Below are positions 23,625-35,263 of a DNA stretch of 64,000 bases, piece by piece. Both the position numbers and the translations under genes were made by a program. Where the stretch lies: the NCBI GenBank assembly GCA_032622095.1, contig CP136065.1, positions 205,760,151 to 205,824,150 on the forward strand. The letters are read 5' to 3'. Source of the stretch: Siphonodentalium dalli. Its lineage: Eukaryota; Mollusca; Scaphopoda; Gadilida; Siphonodentaliidae. The notes under the pieces are model-generated. The model was not told where the DNA came from. It saw nothing but the letters and a program-made list of their open reading frames with translations, and made no database searches. Positions within the stretch are counted from its first letter, which is position 1. Each line of letters opens with the position of its first letter.

Positions 23625-25557
23625 CTATTTGAAATGAAGATATGGAAAGCCTACGTCAGATGAGTAAACATTTAGTTGAGTACAATTTATCCACCTCCCA
23701 CCCTGTCTACTCAACGAATAATACTGATTCGGCCAATGTTCAGTGAGATTGCTACATGCATCCATTCGCAGCAAAGGCGCGGAAGTATTAGCAGTTGGGT
23801 TGACGAAAGAAACTGTTTAAACCCCCACCACTCACTTCTATAATGCAGGTGCAACTCTCAATTAAACAATGCCTCTGTCCGTATAATGTACCGTAAACAT
23901 CATAATAGGTGGTTGAACACTAAGCTATAGTGTGCAAGGAAGTTATTCTCCAACCACTTGTAAAGGACTTGGTTTTAATAACTTGCTTAGCGGACATGCT
24001 TTGAAATCTCGGGCTAAAACATGGCTACTCGAAAAACTGGGTATTTCCAATAGGTCTGACAGCAAGTTTATATTTAAACCGATCCCACGACACCCTTTTG
24101 ACCAATCAGAGGTTGAATGTTCGACGCGAGCTTGAAAACTTAAATCATAAAAAAAATTCCATCTGATTTCTATAGATTTCATCACGACGCCTACACAAGC
24201 GTGCTGATATTTATACCAAACATGCTATGATTAGAGCACTAACGTTGAATACCTTATGATATGGATTTATATTAGTTAAAAATAGATTAAGTTGATGTCA
24301 ACCGAGGATTCGGAAAGAGCAATTGGGTGAAATGTCTATTGTAAACAATTATTTACAAGGGGCGATTCAACCCCTTGGACGTAAATGAGGGTATATGGGG
24401 TTGAAATTTAACTACCTGTGTCACATACCCGTGCATGTTGGTCAGTTGTGTTCTGTGTCTGTGTTCTGTGGCGAGGTTTCACATGCAATGAAACTAACGA
24501 AATTAACTGCCTCCGCCAAATGTTCTTATCCAATAAACCTGACAACGCCAGGGTGAGCTGATCTGCCGAAATTGCGCAAACGGCCAAAGAATGGCACTCG
24601 CGGTTATACGGAGAGTTCCCCGTACGGCAATCATTCCTATTTTATATTCCGTACGATTCGAACCACCCTTGTGGCCATGAAACAAACTCTCATATTGCTA
24701 CACTAGGGAGCTTGCTATTGGCTATTGCTAGGTGATGCGTCATATGTGATAAGATTTTCGTCAGCTCGTCACGCCATCCATCAACAGAGAATGTTGACAT
24801 CGTAGTGAGCTCCCTTGACGCATGACCTAGATACGGTTTGTTCCTCACTGTGGCTATGGCCGGTTTATCGCAGTAGACCAATAAGCTGAGTAAACATCGA
24901 CCAGACAGACAGAGACGGGCATGACAGGCTGGACTTATTCCCGAACGCAACATTGATCACAATGGATTCTCCATGTCAGACTCAAAGCTACAGGCGCCGA
25001 ACATGAACCGGTGGGAGCTATACATCGCGTGAGTGACGAACTCGGACTGAAGGGGGACAATACAGTCCAAATAAGCACCGACCCACCTATACATATATGG
25101 TTGAACAACAACGACGAAGAAGCAACATGTGCTTATGACTACAAAGCAGAGTTATTTATTATATAACTTTATCGTCAAGTTAAGATTTACTTACAAAAAA
25201 TATATAACAAATGTGTACAAACTCAATATATAAGATAGTTCTAGACTCAAAAGCAAAATATTTGGTGAAAAATAGCCTGGAACCCACAGCTTTAAAACGC
25301 ATGCACGAGTGAAGTAATTCGTGTATTTATTATTCTATATGTTCGATTATGTTGAGATAAATACCTACATGTATGTTACATGTACAAGTGACCAACAACT
25401 AACCGTAGCGCTACTATGGTATACATGCACATATAGTCTAAGAAGTGGAATGACAAGTTGCAGTAAGCTTATTGCTTCGATATATTACAGTGGGATTGGG
25501 ACAGAAGTGCAACATTCACTTACGGATACCCCTCTCCTATTACCCAAGCCAATATAC
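23625..25557. other. Non-coding stretch or intron
   Basis: If the candidate exon at 23228-23624 is real, this would be its upstream intron on the minus strand. Open frames (for example 24690-24953, minus, 87 codons) are unrecognised. No repeat structure was seen. Confidence 0.35.
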
Positions 25558-26131
25558 TTAAAGGCACGGATGGCCTTCGTTTTTTGTTATAATTTAGAAA
25601 TAACAGTTACCAAATTAATTAGTTAGCATTTCCTCAATAATATACTAATAGTATAGTATGATGATAGTACGAATACGATATTATCCACACAACACACTTT
25701 GTGTGAGCCAAGCGTTTGTTTATATACATGACGTATATAGTGATCGATGAGCAAAACACTCAACACAGAGGTGTATTTTAGGAGAGTGATTCGCAGTAAC
25801 CCATTCAATACCGAATTCTTGAGGGGCGAGGATTATTAGCAAACGCTATTCGGTATGTTGCAAACAACTTGTTGGCATTTCTAACCAAAGTTCGTCAGTG
25901 GGTTCTCACCGGCGTTGAGTGTTTTGCTTATCGCATACTATTTACGTACAGTTTGTTTACATAACATGTCCTTTGTTACATGACAATTACATGCCATTTA
26001 CGCGATATTTATGATTGGTATAAGAACAAGGTTTGTCTATAATATAATATTCTTTCTGTCTATGACGGTTTAACGGGTGTGACTATTTTAATAACAGCAA
26101 TAACCAACATCAACGCTTACCGTATATTTAA
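25558..26131. mobile_element. TTAA-bounded non-autonomous element, family A (longest copy)
   Basis: TTAA at 25558-25561 and 26128-26131. The left end is TTAAAGGCACGGATGGCCTT; the complement of the right end is TTAAATATACGGTAAGCG. Internal sequence aligns with 30461-30962 and 58608-59107, for example GCGATATTTATGATTGGTAT, then AACAAGGTTTGTCTAT, and CTATGACGGTTT near the right end. It is 574 bp and diverged. There is no transposase. Confidence 0.7.
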
Positions 26132-28937
26132 CTAATTTACATTGAAGAAAATGTCGACAGTACATGGTTATAGTGATAATTTGAGATAATATGTCCCATA
26201 TGGATTGTCATGGAAATCTGTAGTTTCATGGCGCACGCTGATGGCAATATAGTATTTAATCCATCTTGACTAAATAACCAATCATTAGATTCCTTATTGT
26301 GTGTTAATAGTGGCGTAAATAGGACGTCACCTGATCAAATTTAAGAGCCCCGTATAATGGAAGCAGTTAAGGGGCGTAACCAAAATATTTCCGTTTCCAG
26401 ACGCCCCGCTCTATAGTGAGCTTCCAAGAATATTCGTTCGTCCAGGTTCGTCCACAATTATCCCATCTAATACATGCAAATCGTCGAGCGTCGTAAGGGA
26501 TGGAGGTTAATTTCATTTTTTTTTTTACAAATAATGTTTAAATTAAATTCTTCAGGATGCGTCAAACAGATGTACACGGTAGGAACGATAACTGTATCGA
26601 TTAATGTACGACAACCGGCGACGAATCTTCCCGAGTAAGATAAAACCCAGCGCAGACGTCAAACCTCACGTTCGTGGATCGATTGATTGGTATTACCGAT
26701 ACGGCGGCAAGATGGAACGCCTCGCACCCAATTTCTCGAGTGGATAGATCGCTTCGTATAAGGACGAAATTACGACGAACATCATCCGTCACAAGAACAG
26801 CGCCGCGAAGATCATTTTGATTTACCATGGTCGAGTACCTTTAAATTGAGTCTTAAATTAAATCAACCAATGGGAAATTTCAGATCCATTATATGCGTGA
26901 ATGTATTCGAATCTGCGACCTTGGACGTTCGTAGCGGAGGCGAAAACGAGGCCCACAATGTTACGGACACTGCGATGCGACCCATCAAAACAATAACCGA
27001 TTCATGTCAGGTTTGGCGGACGATAGTGACGTCACAAGAATTAGCCAACCAAAAACGAGACACTGGTCAAGTCGAGTCGAGATTAGATGACCTCTGATTC
27101 AAATACACCGTGAACATAACAGATAAATAAGTTGATAGTTACCATCTATATGCACTTTACCTCCAACCATCAACTCCCTACATGTGTACTAGTTGTACCC
27201 AGGGTTGCAGCCATTCAATTACAACACATTTGAAGATAAGATCTAATTTATAAGCATACCAAAACGGCTCATATATAGCAAACAACAAATGCAATAGTAC
27301 TACTATTGTCATATATGATTTGAGTCATAGTATATGAAATGTAAAACTTAGAATGAATTCAAAATAGAGAAATGCGGGAAGGTGAGACAACAAGGAAGAT
27401 AGTTCGACGCTGACGCTACACACCCTATACACCCATGGAATTTGTTCGCATTCGGTGCGTTTGATCATGTTTCCAATCTAGACAGTTCGAGGGACGAAAA
27501 TAATGTCTGCGGCTACACGGGTTGATTACATCAGTTATTCTACACATTCCTTCTTTAGTCTTGTATTATTTCTAATTACTGTTTTTTCGAGACGGGACTT
27601 ATGGTGACTTGATAGTACCAGGCCGAATCACAGCCGACTGTAGAGAAAATCAGATTATCAGAAAAATCTGTCGGGAGCTGGTCTGATTAGTCACGATACG
27701 CCCCGTTTGTATCCAGTATGTGTAAGAGATAAGTTTTAATACTGATGGAGGCCATCCATAAGATGGCGGCACGGACGTGATGGGAATTCGATTTAATTTC
27801 CGCCTGATTGGAAACTCCGAGAGGAAATTGTTTCGTCTCCCATTTTCAATAGAAATACTGGGATATATTTGAGAGAAACCTTCCACTTTGTGACTAAACT
27901 GCAAACTATTCTCAGATGTCTGAGGTATAGTCTTCATATAACCCGGGTAAGTTCATATGCCCATTAATCGTTAGGAATAGAATATTCACACTGCCCCGTT
28001 TAAGGTTTGAAGCGATCTGACATTACAGTAAAACGGTATTCAGATGATTCGTCTTCAGCATTGATAATTGCCATGAAAGTCGGTGTTACAACACTAGGCT
28101 AATCGAGTAAGGGGCTATTCAAGTGGAAACGATCGAGAGTATGTAAAAAAACAAAAGATTATGACAAAGCGTTGACTCACATTGTCTCATTTCGCTGTGT
28201 GAAGAGTCTGAACAAACTTAATCTAGATACACTTGACGGGTCCCACGCTAACCAAATGACAGCGTAACACCCGAGAAGGAGACTTGCGTACAACACACAT
28301 ACCAAGGCAAGTGTTTCAAGTCGAGAAGTGTGTCACCATTCCATTGGCCTTGAACTTTGAAAACTACCTAAAACATGTATGCTGTCTCATCGTATGTACG
28401 GCACTAGTTGGACATCGAATCGAATCTTGAATCGAATCGGGTGTTGTTCTTGGAAATGTTGACTATCAATGAAAATCACAATTAGGGAATTAGCTAAATT
28501 TCTAAATCAACCAGCAATTCGAAGGAGTTTATAAGTGCAGACACAATATCATGTGTCGCTTAGATACAATACGGAGAATGACACAAGGCCATACGATTGG
28601 ACAACGAACATGCGCTAATCAACCAATCGATTTGGTGGCGATCTAGAATATCGACCTTGAATATTTGCGTAGCAACAAGGACGATTCTCTCAGTGGGAAA
28701 AGTTCAATGGAATTTGGCAGATTTCGTGCGACCCATACGCCGAGAAGTAACCCCAAATGACCCACAAATCCGGGAAACCGCAAATGGAAATTTCATTAAC
28801 GCATATGGACAGCGGTGGCAGCGATAATAATTGAGTTGTAGGAGAAATAGGACCATGGGATTTGCAGGAATAATACACAAAGTTCAAGAAGACACAATGA
28901 GGTCGTCGAATGTACCAAACGTAGTTATCCACGGGTT
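26132..28937. other. Non-coding stretch with unrecognised frames
   Basis: A minus-strand frame 26828-26601 (75 aa, starting in a good GACCATGG context) and a plus-strand frame 26846-27097 (83 aa) lie in a locally GC-richer block. Neither is recognisable. AAGATGGCGGC at 27762-27772 fits the YY1 consensus but has no gene beside it. Nothing else was seen. Confidence 0.35.
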
Positions 28938-29198
28938 TTAACCCTTCCATGACTGTAGCTCCCTAAAATTTGTGAAATTTTGCGAAAACCCTGTGCCAAT
29001 GTATTTTTTTTATATATATGGGGGACACGCATATATAAGAGAATGCATATGCCTAACAATATTTGTCCTGACATGGTAAGGCAATGCATTAATGTATATA
29101 TGTGAAGCTCCCTTTGGGAGATTCGCATATGTACGAGAATGCACTGGAACACGACCTTTAATGCTGCACCAACGCATCTACCTTCATTAAATGGTTAA
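28938..29198. mobile_element. Hairpin-module element, TTAACCCTTCCATGACTG subtype
   Basis: TTAA bounds both ends (28938-28941 and 29195-29198). The left end is TTAACCCTTCCATGACTG; the complement of the right end is TTAACCATTTAATGAAGG. Hairpin modules lie at 28995-29052 (shortened) and 29080-29147 (loop GAAGCTCCCTTTGGGAGATTC). It is the same subtype as 20257-20506. There is no coding capacity. Confidence 0.7.
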
Positions 29199-29714
29199 TC
29201 TCAGAATACCCCAGCGACCGAAGTCCAAATAAGTCAACTCATACTATAAGAAAGAAAGATGCGCAGAACTTACGAATAACGCCAATAAACTGATTTGGCA
29301 AACAGTGACCAGCTTTTCATTTTGCAATTTCTGCCTCATGAATAAAATATTAATCTTTCGGATGCATACAAAGTTCAGGTATAATTCAACGTCCGTAAAA
29401 CTATATATCGTGCAATTTGGCGTATATTAATCCCTGAAACGTGGCAAAGTCGAGCAATTATTCAAGGCATATTGTGCACTTGTTGCTGTGAATAAACTGA
29501 CTAGTGAGTGCCCAGACACATTGCCCACTGGGAGAATGTAGCATCCAACTAATACTACAGAATACTCCAGCCATGCCGATCGCACGATTTCAGAAAAACT
29601 TAACTTCTGAACAATGCTTACATTTATGATAGTAATAATTTACTCCTTATAGTTTGGGACGAATTTTTGACGATAAACTAACGGCAATTGTGCCGCCAAT
29701 GAGAGTGGCGTTAT
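29199..29714. other. Non-coding stretch
   Basis: Nothing recognisable; it leads into the TTAA element train. Confidence 0.4.
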
Positions 29715-30464
29715 TTAAAGTGATGTGAAACACTCTGGTAGGGTGATCAAATAGAAATGGAGAATAATCTTACTGAAAGTAGTTAATTTTACAAATATTA
29801 TATCAAAATTGACAACATTCGCCGTCATTCTTATATATTAATTAACCTTTTACCCAACAAACCGGCCAAAACCGGCCAAATAAAGCTTCAACAGCCTAAA
29901 ATATCTTCGGTCTGTCTCAATAGAACCATACAAATATGGATATCATTGGAACCGGCTCCATGACCACATTGTGATAGTTACAGTTATGCCCTGTGCCAAT
30001 GCATTCTCTTATATATGCGAGTCGACCATAGGAATGCATTAACCTAAAAAAAATCTTTTTTTAACACTTTTTACCATTTTTCTTACATTCTTTAACAATT
30101 TTATAATTTTTAATGTGTTAAGCCAATGCATTCTCTTATATATGCGAGGCGACCTATGGTCGACTCGCATATATAAGAGAATGCATTGGCACAGGACCGT
30201 TCTGTTGGGTAAAGGGTTAAATGCAGTAACTCTCGATGGCGAAATCGTTTTCATTAGTTTATCTCCGATCGTTGCGTCCCGAATCGAGTAGTAAATATTT
30301 TCAATTGAGCGTAGTTCGGACGATGTTTTCTATGTAATGGTATTGTCGATTTGCTTGAGATTTTCGGCGATGTTAGTAGAATGCTACATTCCTCCAGTTG
30401 GCATAGCACATAAGTACTAAATTATCAGTTTCTCGCTCCGAATAAGTCCATAATATGTCTTTAA
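29715..30464 (+). mobile_element. TTAA-bounded element, family B, interrupted by a second TTAA element
   Basis: The outer parts (29715-29842 and 30221-30464) align continuously with 7653-8038. The break is exactly at an internal TTAA, where the hairpin-module element 29843-30220 sits. The right TTAA (30461-30464) is also the left TTAA of the family A element that follows. The order of events is therefore visible: family B first, then the insert. There is no coding capacity. Confidence 0.75.
29843..30220. mobile_element. Hairpin-module element, TTAACC-TTTACCCAACA subtype, nested
   Basis: TTAA at 29843-29846 and 30217-30220 is a target-site duplication confirmed by the empty site near 7779. 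Left end: TTAACCTTTTACCCAACA; complement of right end: TTAACCCTTTACCCAACAGA. The left hairpin module (29995-30043) has lost most of its second arm; the right one (30122-30190) is intact. The sequence is close to 39019-39418, including GGCCAAAACCGGCCAAATAA and the AT-rich spacer. There is no open frame of note. Confidence 0.85.
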
Positions 30465-30962
30465 AGGCACGTGCGGCCTTAATTGTCGAAAATATTCATA
30501 TTTGTTCCAAACACCGTAAACAGAAAAACATTAAAACGCATACAGTTCCGTTCATATATACCATGACCATCGCGTACACAGCATGTTATCATAAAGACCT
30601 ACTATATTTTACCTAAGCAAGAGCCTGATTGTGTTACAGAAGACATCACAATGCTACTGGCTACTCACACACAAATGGCATAAACGCTCTTTATTAGTTC
30701 CATATCAGGTATTCACCAACAAAGAACGCTCTTTATGTTTACCATCATAATATAAACAAACACCAGAAAAGTTACTTTTTATGCTTTTGTTTACATAACA
30801 ATGGTCATACATATGACCATAACATACTGTTTATGCGATATTTCTTATTTGTATACGAACAAAGTCTATCTACATTTTGATGTTCTTTCTGTTTGTGGCG
30901 GTTTTTGACGGGTGGAGATATTTTCACAGGATACCCACCACCAAGGCCAACCGTGTCTTTAA
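30461..30962. mobile_element. TTAA-bounded non-autonomous element, family A
   Basis: TTAA at 30461-30464 and 30959-30962. The ends are TTAAAGGCACGTGCGGCCTT and (complement) TTAAAGACACGGTTGGCCTT, so the inverted repeat is about 20 bp with four mismatches. The internal word CGCTCTTTAT occurs twice, as in 58608-59107. Total 502 bp. Both edges abut other elements. There is no transposase. Confidence 0.8.
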
Positions 30963-31182
30963 AGACCTGTGCCAGTGTATTCTCTAATATATGCGAGTCT
31001 CCCATATGGATCCTAGTATATATAAGAGAATGCACTGCTTACAAGGTTAAGTTAAATATTGTTAGGCCAATGTATTCACTTATATATGCGAGGCTCCCTA
31101 TGGGAGACTCACATATATAAGAGAATGCATTGGCACAGGGTTTTCGTAAAATTTCAGGAAGCTCCAGTCATGGAGGGGTTAA
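30963..31182. mobile_element. Hairpin-module element, left end missing
   Basis: Two hairpin modules (30971-31038 and 31066-31134) are followed by GGTTTTCGTAAAATTTCAGG and the right end GGAGGGGTTAA (TTAA 31179-31182). The complement of the right end, TTAACCCCTCCATGACTGG, places it in the same subtype as 20257 and 28938. The left end is replaced by the family A element, so the left boundary is a junction, not an original end. Confidence 0.7.
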
Positions 31183-31255
31183 CTTACCTGGCGACACTGT
31201 TACTGTATCTTAAAATTATTTTGTTCTGTGTTCCCAATTACACATCGACATCAGC

Positions 31256-33055
31256 GATGTTTCCGTTACGGATGGTACCGCTATACATGTAGATGTTTCC
31301 GTTACGGATGGTACCGCTATACATGTAGATGTTTCCGTTACGGATGGTACCGCTATACATGTAGATGTTTCCGTTACGGATGGTACCGCTATACATGTAG
31401 ATGTTTCCGTTACGGATGGTACCGCTATACATGTAGATGTTTCCGTTACGGATGGTACCGCTATACATGTAGATGTTTCCGTTACGGATGGTACCGCTAT
31501 ACATGTAGATGTTTCCGTTACGGATGGTACCGCTATACATGTAGATGTTTCCGTTACGGATGGTACCGCTATACATGTAGATGTTTCCGTTACGGATGGT
31601 ACCGCTATACATGTAGATGTTTCCGTTACGGATGGTACCGCTATACATGTAGATGTTTCCGTTACGGATGGTACCGCTATACATGTAGATGTTTCCGTTA
31701 CGGATGGTACCGCTATACATGTAGATGTTTCCGTTACGGATGGTACCGCTATACATGTAGATGTTTCCGTTACGGATGGTACCGCTATACATGTAGATGT
31801 TTCCGTTACGGATGGTACCGCTATACATGTAGATGTTTCCGTTACGGATGGTACCGCTATACATGTAGATGTTTCCGTTACGGATGGTACCGCTATACAT
31901 GTAGATGTTTCCGTTACGGATGGTACCGCTATACATGTAGATGTTTCCGTTACGGATGGTACCGCTATACATGTAGATGTTTCCGTTACGGATGGTACCG
32001 CTATACATGTAGATGTTTCCGTTACGGATGGTACCGCTATACATGTAGATGTTTCCGTTACGGATGGTACCGCTATACATGTAGATGTTTCCGTTACGGA
32101 TGGTACCGCTATACATGTAGATGTTTCCGTTACGGATGGTACCGCTATACATGTAGATGTTTCCGTTACGGATGGTACCGCTATACATGTAGATGTTTCC
32201 GTTACGGATGGTACCGCTATACATGTAGATGTTTCCGTTACGGATGGTACCGCTATACATGTAGATGTTTCCGTTACGGATGGTACCGCTATACATGTAG
32301 ATGTTTCCGTTACGGATGGTACCGCTATACATGTAGATGTTTCCGTTACGGATGGTACCGCTATACATGTAGATGTTTCCGTTACGGATGGTACCGCTAT
32401 ACATGTAGATGTTTCCGTTACGGATGGTACCGCTATACATGTAGATGTTTCCGTTACGGATGGTACCGCTATACATGTAGATGTTTCCGTTACGGATGGT
32501 ACCGCTATACATGTAGATGTTTCCGTTACGGATGGTACCGCTATACATGTAGATGTTTCCGTTACGGATGGTACCGCTATACATGTAGATGTTTCCGTTA
32601 CGGATGGTACCGCTATACATGTAGATGTTTCCGTTACGGATGGTACCGCTATACATGTAGATGTTTCCGTTACGGATGGTACCGCTATACATGTAGATGT
32701 TTCCGTTACGGATGGTACCGCTATACATGTAGATGTTTCCGTTACGGATGGTACCGCTATACATGTAGATGTTTCCGTTACGGATGGTACCGCTATACAT
32801 GTAGATGTTTCCGTTACGGATGGTACCGCTATACATGTAGATGTTTCCGTTACGGATGGTACCGCTATACATGTAGATGTTTCCGTTACGGATGGTACCG
32901 CTATACATGTAGATGTTTCCGTTACGGGTGATACCGCTATACATGTAGATGTTTCCGTTACGGATGGTACCGCTATACATGTAGATGTTTCCGTTACGGG
33001 TGATACCGCTATACATGTAGATGTTTCCGTTAAGGGTGATACCGCTATATATGTA
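31256..33055. repeat. 36-bp satellite array, 50 units, 46 identical
   Basis: The 36-bp unit starts GATGTTTCCGTTACGGATGG and continues TACCGCTATACATGTA. Register is exact from 31256 to 33055. Units 1-46 appear identical; variants (GGGTGAT for GGATGGT) occur only in units 47, 49 and 50, and unit 50 also has TTAAGG and TATATATG. Each unit carries three small palindromes (CCGT-T-ACGG, GGTACC, TACATGTA). Three long open frames on the two strands exist only because 36 is divisible by three. Such homogeneity implies very recent expansion or continuous homogenisation by unequal exchange. Confidence 0.97.
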
Positions 33056-33249
33056 CATATACGACACGCATGCAACCTCTGTAAACTCATCATATTCAAC
33101 GTTTGTGACAATTGTGACATATAGCAAGTTGTACGAGGCACTGGTTCGGTATAATGTTCTTTTTCGTCATATGTGCGTCAACAAATTATCATTTGTTATT
33201 GAAATGGCCAGGCTTCGATTGACTTGTAAGTGCCGTTTCCGTATACATT

Positions 33250-33492
33250 TTAAAGGTGTACACTAAATCCGGCAAAAAAAACCAAAAAAAAACATGGTAA
33301 TTATAATGAAAATGATTTTATGACACAAATGAGTCACAAATTCATTTTCATTATAATTACCGTGTCGTTTGCATCGTTCATAGAGCACACGAGTGTATTT
33401 TGCACTAATCCATGGCTCAAATTCATTCATTCGTGGCATATACTGTGTTGAGTCCCATAACTGGACAGATTTAGTGTACACTACCACTTTAA
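33250..33492. mobile_element. TTAA-bounded element with internal hairpin
   Basis: TTAA at 33250-33253 and 33489-33492. The left end has TTAAAGGTGTACACTAAATC; the complement of the right end has TTAAAGTGGTAGTGTACACTAAATC-like sequence, so both share GTGTACACTAAATC. Inside, GGTAATTATAATGAAAATGA and its complement at 33342-33361 form a stem. The element is 243 bp, with no coding capacity. Only one copy is in the window. Confidence 0.65.
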
Positions 33493-34199
33493 GAGATGAA
33501 CTTATTGATTGTTATGTTATGTTACTACCGTTTCACACACGTACTCCTCCATACAGTTATGTGCACAGCCCTTCGTTGTCATACAGATGCAATGATATTT
33601 AACACAAACGCTTCCTATTTCCACCATGACCGGTGCTTCATTGTGTATACTTGCAATTTACGTTATGTGAGTACTTGATAAGGTGTTATCACAATACTTC
33701 GCCTAATAACACAGCCTCGCAAAGGAATACAATTATACCCACCCAATTACAGTTAAGATAGTACTCGTCGAGGCATGAAACAGAACTATACGATATATCG
33801 GCCGCGTATTTCTAATAGTTCTAAAGACCGCTTTCTTAATTCTCCAGTTAATTGCAATCGAAGAAATCAACCAAACATTGCTATAGTAACGTCGATATGC
33901 CAGGGTATTTCAAACAAACATAAAGGCGGAGGAATTGTGCGGAGTTTACCGTTTGCAATGTTGTTTGTTGTAGTTCATTGATTCTGTAGCGCCGAGTACG
34001 ATTATATTGTGAACCCCGTGGCACCATAATTATATGGACTAGTTGATTTCTAATATCTTCTCACACCACATAGCATCCATTGCTGTTCAATCTCTTCAAA
34101 GTAGCTATTCATTCAATCTAATTCAATTCTAATTCAGGTGATGTTAGCTGGAGACAATTTCCGTTGTAATCAATCAAGTTTTATAAAGACAAAAACATA
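33493..34199. other. Non-coding stretch
   Basis: Short overlapping frames only; nothing recognised. Confidence 0.4.
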
Positions 34200-35263
34200 C
34201 ACTATTAGAAATATGCCCGTCAGTACCGTCATACCGTGCAACATCGCTGCAAACGTTTGACCGTTAAACATACGACCAGGCTGTAACATGTTCCACGGTA
34301 CAAAACCATTTGAGTAACTGGCATATTGTAACCAGTAACTGCCAGACCGTGGTATTTGTTATGGTTCAACACCCTTCAATTAACATCAAGACCGTAACAA
34401 ATAACGGTCATGCCAATGTTTTTTAACGGGTCAACAACAATTGTTTGCTCTTAATTTGCTAATTTACCGCAAAATTAACCAAGTTCCCGTGCTAACAATA
34501 TGACAACAGGTCAAGTTAAAAAAAACTTACAACACTGTCAACAGTCAGAATGTTAATATTTACGCTGTGTATTACTCTGGTGGGTGTATCCTCTTGTGTA
34601 AGTACATGTATCTGTAGTTCGATACAGTCACACAAAAAGTTGCTAATTACAATATCAACACTCGAGACGAAACAAGTCAGGTCTGAGCCGAATATGCCGC
34701 CTCGAATATAACCCAGTTGCGATGATTTAGCGGACAAATACCAATTAATAAGCCAACAACCGGGTTTCGCAGATTTAGAACTTGTCCGGTTCACATAGAA
34801 ACCGAAGTCAGCCAGTCTTAACATTATTCAAGTATAAGTCACCTTTTTTCCAAAACAATAGTTTTCAGCGCACGGTCAAAAGACAAATGGCAATTCTTTG
34901 ATGATAAATGTATAACGGTATTGCGGAATAACGTAATTAATTATTGAACGCAAGCCGCCGGAATGCATTGCACTGTGTGAACATGCCGGATAACTCAGAC
35001 GGAATGCTTTACATAGAATAGGCAAATATTAGCAGAATAAGATTTAGTTATACTGTATATGGAGTCACTGCCGTATATAATTTGGTCACCGATAATGCTG
35101 TTGAATTTTGATGGCATGAACTTGGAATCACGCACAATATTAACTTTGACCATTTTCAGGGCGCATACAACAACGGTGATTTACCGTAAACCGATATGGG
35201 ACCGTCTGAATACAAGTACTACTGACATATGTCGTCAAACTGACGGTATTTTCTAACAGTGTA
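34198..35263. mobile_element. TA-bounded transposon remnant with CACTRTTAGAAA ends
   Basis: The left end is TA then CACTATTAGAAATATGCCCG; the complement of the right end is TA then CACTGTTAGAAAATACCG, and both continue with CCGTCAGT. TA lies at 34198-34199 and 35262-35263. Total length is about 1.06 kb. The first 250 bp are unusually rich in ACCGT/ACGGT words in both orientations. A minus-strand frame of 102 codons (34824-34516) is unrecognised and is not an evident transposase. It is probably a non-autonomous or decayed element. Confidence 0.55.

Noticed and set aside
27762-27772. YY1-type site AAGATGGCGGC as promoter evidence
   Set aside because: A single short motif, no adjacent gene start or exon.
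31216-33141. Very long open frames of 567-641 codons on both strands
   Set aside because: They are translations of the 36-bp satellite. The unit lacks stops in these frames and its length is divisible by three; frames on both strands are equally open, and there is no other protein feature.
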